Positions 5,649 through 8,307 of a DNA stretch of 8,307 bases are shown here, piece after piece. Position numbers and translations under genes: made by a program. Origin of the DNA: Bdellovibrionales bacterium. Its GTDB lineage: Bacteria; Bdellovibrionota; Bdellovibrionia; Bdellovibrionales; UBA1609. The notes beneath the pieces were generated by a model. It was not told the origin of the DNA. It was given only the letters and a program-made list of their open reading frames with translations, and made no database searches. Positions within the stretch are counted from its first letter, which is position 1, and the number at the start of each line of letters is the position of its first letter. The stretch is from contig JAGRAK010000077.1 in assembly GCA_020434645.1 (NCBI GenBank), positions 1-8,307 on the forward strand, given 5' to 3'.

Positions 5649-7196
5649 TCACGATTCGCTAATAGAAACTGTTTTGCGCGTTGATTCAATTTTAGTACCG
5701 CTTGCGGTCACTATGGTCACTTGTTCAATGCGCATTAAATAGCGTCTTGTTGCTTCGGGGATTGCCGCCCACATTTTGATAGCGCCAAGAGCACCGAGTA
5801 TTGCAAATGGAACTAAGAACATCGGCCAGTACTTCCAGTCGATAGTTGTTAAGTATCCAATACTAAGTGATTGAACACTAGAACCAAAATAAACAGCGGC
5901 ATCGACAAGACCTGAAGCTGTCGCCGTATTTTTGCGACCTCCAAAATCAGCAGCAGCAGTACCTGACATTATAGAATGCACACCAATAACGGCAAAGATC
6001 ATCAGGGTTGCGCATATGCCAACAATCACAGGTGATTTAAACAAAAATATAGCCATAATGACTGTGAGCCCTGTCATTACACCACTTAGAATGGCTGCAG
6101 GAGGACCTCTTCTTGAATGAAAAATCTTATCTGATATGTAGCCTGCCGCAAAACCACCAAGCATCCCAGATACAGCCAGTAAAATTCCCCATCTCTCTTT
6201 AAAAAATTCAGCTCCCAGTTGGGGAACTTCTTTTGCAAATACTAAATACCATTGCATGATTCCGTTTCGTAGTACGCCTGAACAAAACTCAACTAGGCCT
6301 ATGGTGAGCATAATCGGATTTGTCACAATTTTTCTAATGAGCTGTGGCATTGTCAGTGCTGGAGCATCAGGCTCATCGGAAGAGGCGTCATGTGGATCAA
6401 ACTCATCAAAGCCTGCTTGATCGGGAGAGTCTTTAAGAAAGATCATATTCATCAATGCCCAGAAGACGAGAATAACAGCGGGTATTAAGAATATTAGCCA
6501 GTAAGCATCGGAGGTTCCGGTGTCGACTGCAAAAATAAGACGGATAAATTTTTGCGCCGCAGTCGGTGCTTCTGTCATTGTGAGCTTTGCTGCGTTTGCA
6601 ATTGAACCACCCCAATCAAATGCGAAGTATGCTCCAAAAGAAATGAGTGTGCCAAAAATAGCGCCAAAGATACCGCGCTCTCGTACATGAAACCAATAGG
6701 CTTTAACTTTGATAATAGAAACGGCACCAAAGCTTTGAAAGTACATATTAAGAGCATAAAGCAAAGAAAATACTAACGTGAGGTTCATTGACATGTGGTC
6801 ATTTAAATACAAATAAGTCGCAAGACCCATAAGGCCATTCATGATGCTGGCGCCAAGGGCAGCAATCACAATGCCTTTTTTACCACCCATTTTATCAACT
6901 AATGGTCCATTGAGAAAAAACGAAAGGGCATAAGTGGTTGTCCCAGCGGCGAAGATGATTCCGAAATCTTCTTTCGTCATCATTGTGCCCAATGCATTTT
7001 TAGATACGGCTAAATTGTATCGAGCCATATATAAAAAAGCATAAGTCATGCCGAGCGGAAACCAGTTTACAAATCGGCGCCACATAAAGCGGCGTGTGTG
7101 TTTGAGCGGGTTATTGGTGAAATAAATTATTATAACGGACGAAAGGGCTACAAAAAATAAGGCCAAATCCCAATGTGCAGTGAGTGCTTCAAACAT
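5649..7196 (-). CDS. MFS transporter, organophosphate:phosphate antiporter (GlpT/UhpT) type
   Basis: A 515-residue, twelve-helix inner-membrane carrier of the major facilitator superfamily. Helix 1 carries YMARYNLAVSKN (56-67), whose R59 aligns with the phosphate-binding R45 of E. coli GlpT. The helix 2-3 loop has the MFS signature GPLVDKMGGKKG (97-108). A YWFHVRERG segment (167-175) matches the GlpT HWWSQKERG region, and VLRNGIMQWYLVF (308-320) carries R310, aligning with GlpT R269, the second phosphate-clamping arginine. This suggests uptake of a phosphorylated sugar or glycerol phosphate in exchange for phosphate. Additions over GlpT are an extra hydrophobic N-terminal segment (11-26), an acidic central loop (263-278) and a polar Ser/Thr-rich tail (about 490-515). 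The GlpT substrate-site H165 appears to be Y167 here, so the exact substrate is open. The ATG at 7196 has GGAG 7 nt upstream (complement of 7204-7207). Alignments are from memory of GlpT. Confidence 0.85.
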   Translation of the reverse strand: MFEALTAHWDLALFFVALSSVIIIYFTNNPLKHTRRFMWRRFVNWFPLGMTYAFLYMARYNLAVSKNALGTMMTKEDFGIIFAAGTTTYALSFFLNGPLVDKMGGKKGIVIAALGASIMNGLMGLATYLYLNDHMSMNLTLVFSLLYALNMYFQSFGAVSIIKVKAYWFHVRERGIFGAIFGTLISFGAYFAFDWGGSIANAAKLTMTEAPTAAQKFIRLIFAVDTGTSDAYWLIFLIPAVILVFWALMNMIFLKDSPDQAGFDEFDPHDASSDEPDAPALTMPQLIRKIVTNPIMLTIGLVEFCSGVLRNGIMQWYLVFAKEVPQLGAEFFKERWGILLAVSGMLGGFAAGYISDKIFHSRRGPPAAILSGVMTGLTVIMAIFLFKSPVIVGICATLMIFAVIGVHSIMSGTAAADFGGRKNTATASGLVDAAVYFGSSVQSLSIGYLTTIDWKYWPMFLVPFAILGALGAIKMWAAIPEATRRYLMRIEQVTIVTASGTKIESTRKTVSISES

Positions 7197-7393
7197 AGGT
7201 TAACTCCAATGTGTAGGGCATACCTGGGTTCTCGCCTGCAGCACTGTTGCCTGTCAATGTTTGGCGACGATAAACGGCAAAATGACGAGTTTTGTCACTT
7301 CCGGTCGTAGTTAATGGAGCCAGAACAGATACAGAGGTGGCACAGACGCTGCACCCAAATTCTTAGTTAAACTATCTTTGAAAGGATATGCCT
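7197..7393. other. Divergent intergenic region
   Basis: A 197-bp gap between the leftward transporter and the rightward lipoprotein gene, so it should hold both promoters. On the minus strand a perfect -35 hexamer TTGACA (complement of 7252-7257) is visible, but no acceptable -10 lies 16-18 nt from it. On the plus strand TAAACT (7368-7373) could be a -10 box but lacks a -35 partner. No gene, long repeat or terminator is seen. Confidence 0.4.
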
Positions 7394-8307
7394 GTGAAAA
7401 TCTCTAAAGTTATATTTTTATTCGCGGTGACTCTATCGTTTGCGACTATGGGCTGCTCGAATGCAGGCATGGGGACGAAAGGTCGTAGTCATAGAGTTGG
7501 TTCTAATAAAGCGAATCTAGAGAATTTAAACGACAATAACACATCAGCAGAAGGGCAAGCGGATGATCAAATTGCAGGAGTCGACTCGGCGGAGGGTGCT
7601 GCAGTTAATGAGACTATTGTAGTTAATGATAACAGAGAAAGTATAAGTGAAATAGATAGTGACAACTCAAGAGTATCTTCAACTGGAGTCCCAAGGCACA
7701 GCGGACAAACTATTCAGCCCGTTATTATTGTTGAAGAAAAATCAACACAATCTCAAACCTCTCAGCTAACAGAAGTTCAAGTTTCTACGAATAAAAAAGT
7801 ACAACAAGTTACGCGACCAGTGTCGACGCAGCCGACGGAGCATTTGCCAAAACCAATTCCTCCACGAATGCCTGAACAGGCGGTAAGCCCGGTTGCAACA
7901 CCTTCAACAGGCACACTGCCAAAGCCGACGGCTCCAGTTCAAGCGGCGCCAGTTCAAGCGGCTCCAGTGGAAGCCACATCGACGACAGCAACTGTTGCGC
8001 CAGCGAAAGCTCGGCCTATTGTGATACTTTCAGTTAAAACTGGGACGAACCCGGCCGCTCAAGTAAAAGCAAACTCGGGCAAGAGACTGCCCGTATATTT
8101 GAGTTATGCTTCACAAACCGCAAGATATGAAAGTACGCTCGATCAAAGATTGATAGCAGAGTTACTACTGCGCACAAACATCATGGATGCTCAAAAAGCA
8201 CGCACTGTATCTGATGAAGATTATGAGGTGTCTACAAGAGTACCAACATATGGAATACTTTTACCTAATAACTTATTTAACACGATTGTTCCTGCAAATT
8301 CACTTAG
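7394..8307 (+). CDS. Lipoprotein with long Pro/Ala-rich region, 5' part
   Basis: An open frame of 304 codons with no stop before the window end, so the C-terminus is missing. I favour GTG 7394 because AGGA (7383-7386) lies 7 nt before it; ATG 7388, two codons earlier in frame, is only 1 nt from that site. From the GTG, residues 1-20 are a lipoprotein signal peptide (basic MKISK, hydrophobic core, then TMG) with lipid-attachment Cys21; the -3 Thr is slightly unusual. Serine at +2 suggests outer-membrane sorting by the general rule. Residues 22-141 are polar, rich in Asn, Ser, Asp and Gln; 142-208 are Pro/Ala/Thr-rich, with two LPKP motifs and three APVQA-type repeats (180-194); 209-304 look more folded, with a charged helical part around LDQRLIAELLLR. 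This resembles a surface-anchored protein on a flexible stalk. I do not recognise the C-terminal domain. Confidence 0.8.
   Translation, partial: MKISKVIFLFAVTLSFATMGCSNAGMGTKGRSHRVGSNKANLENLNDNNTSAEGQADDQIAGVDSAEGAAVNETIVVNDNRESISEIDSDNSRVSSTGVPRHSGQTIQPVIIVEEKSTQSQTSQLTEVQVSTNKKVQQVTRPVSTQPTEHLPKPIPPRMPEQAVSPVATPSTGTLPKPTAPVQAAPVQAAPVEATSTTATVAPAKARPIVILSVKTGTNPAAQVKANSGKRLPVYLSYASQTARYESTLDQRLIAELLLRTNIMDAQKARTVSDEDYEVSTRVPTYGILLPNNLFNTIVPANSL
7931..7975 (+). repeat. Three tandem 15-bp repeats in the lipoprotein gene
   Basis: Three direct copies begin at 7931, 7946 and 7961 and encode APVQA-APVQA-APVEA. Copies 1 and 2 differ at one base; copy 3 carries further changes at its 3' end. In-frame 15-bp units allow length change without frameshift. 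Confidence 0.85.

Noticed and set aside
5932..6120. Plus-strand open frame of 62 codons
   Set aside because: Antisense shadow of the transporter's membrane helices; no start signal.
6433..6757. Two short minus-strand frames overlapping each other
   Set aside because: Out-of-frame readings inside the transporter gene, whose own frame is intact with family motifs.
7252..7257. Perfect TTGACA on the minus strand as transporter promoter
   Set aside because: No -10-like hexamer at 16-18 nt; a single hexamer is not enough to call a promoter.
7314..7370. Short plus-strand frame of 18 codons (starts MEPEQIQRW)
   Set aside because: No ribosome binding site, too short to judge, and in a region expected to hold promoters.
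7809..7991. Minus-strand Leu/Ala-rich open frame
   Set aside because: The composition is just the complement of the Pro/Ala-rich repeat in the lipoprotein gene.

Overview
The window looks like an ordinary chromosomal segment from a free-living or predatory bacterium of moderate-to-low GC. The TPR gene–serS neighbourhood, secreted nuclease, organophosphate-type transporter and low-complexity lipoprotein suggest a Bdellovibrionota-like (Bdellovibrio-related) organism. That assignment is an impression from protein style, not something the sequence proves.

Layout. Positions 1-2395 hold a plus-strand cluster: the 3' part of a TPR-repeat protein, a 98-residue three-helix membrane protein of unknown function, and seryl-tRNA synthetase (serS). 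A tRNA-Ser(UGA) with its own probable promoter follows at 2460-2549, so the synthetase sits next to one of its substrates. After two overlapping, mutually exclusive inverted repeats comes a divergent uracil-phosphoribosyltransferase-like gene (2617-3417, probable GTG start).

From 3446 to 7196 three genes run on the minus strand. In transcription order they are a GlpT/UhpT-type MFS transporter (7196-5649), then, after a 149-bp gap with a terminator-like hairpin, a secreted endonuclease/exonuclease/phosphatase (EEP) protein (5499-4378), and directly behind it a family 2 glycosyltransferase (4375-3446) that starts 2 nt after the EEP stop. The glycosyltransferase converges on the phosphoribosyltransferase gene with only 28 bp between them. 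On the right, divergent from the transporter, a lipoprotein gene with a long disordered Pro/Ala-rich region starts at 7394 and runs off the window.

Functional themes. Translation (serS, tRNA-Ser) and nucleotide or phosphate-ester scavenging (UPRT-like enzyme, secreted nuclease/phosphatase fold, organophosphate:phosphate antiporter) occur close together. The scavenging link is an inference from co-location, since the genes are in different transcription units. I found no mobile element, CRISPR array, phage gene, toxin-antitoxin pair or defence system, and nothing that amounts to a clear undescribed system. The points most worth following are the divergent UPRT, the exclusive hairpins before it, the nearly leaderless tRNA promoter and the unassigned membrane protein and lipoprotein.
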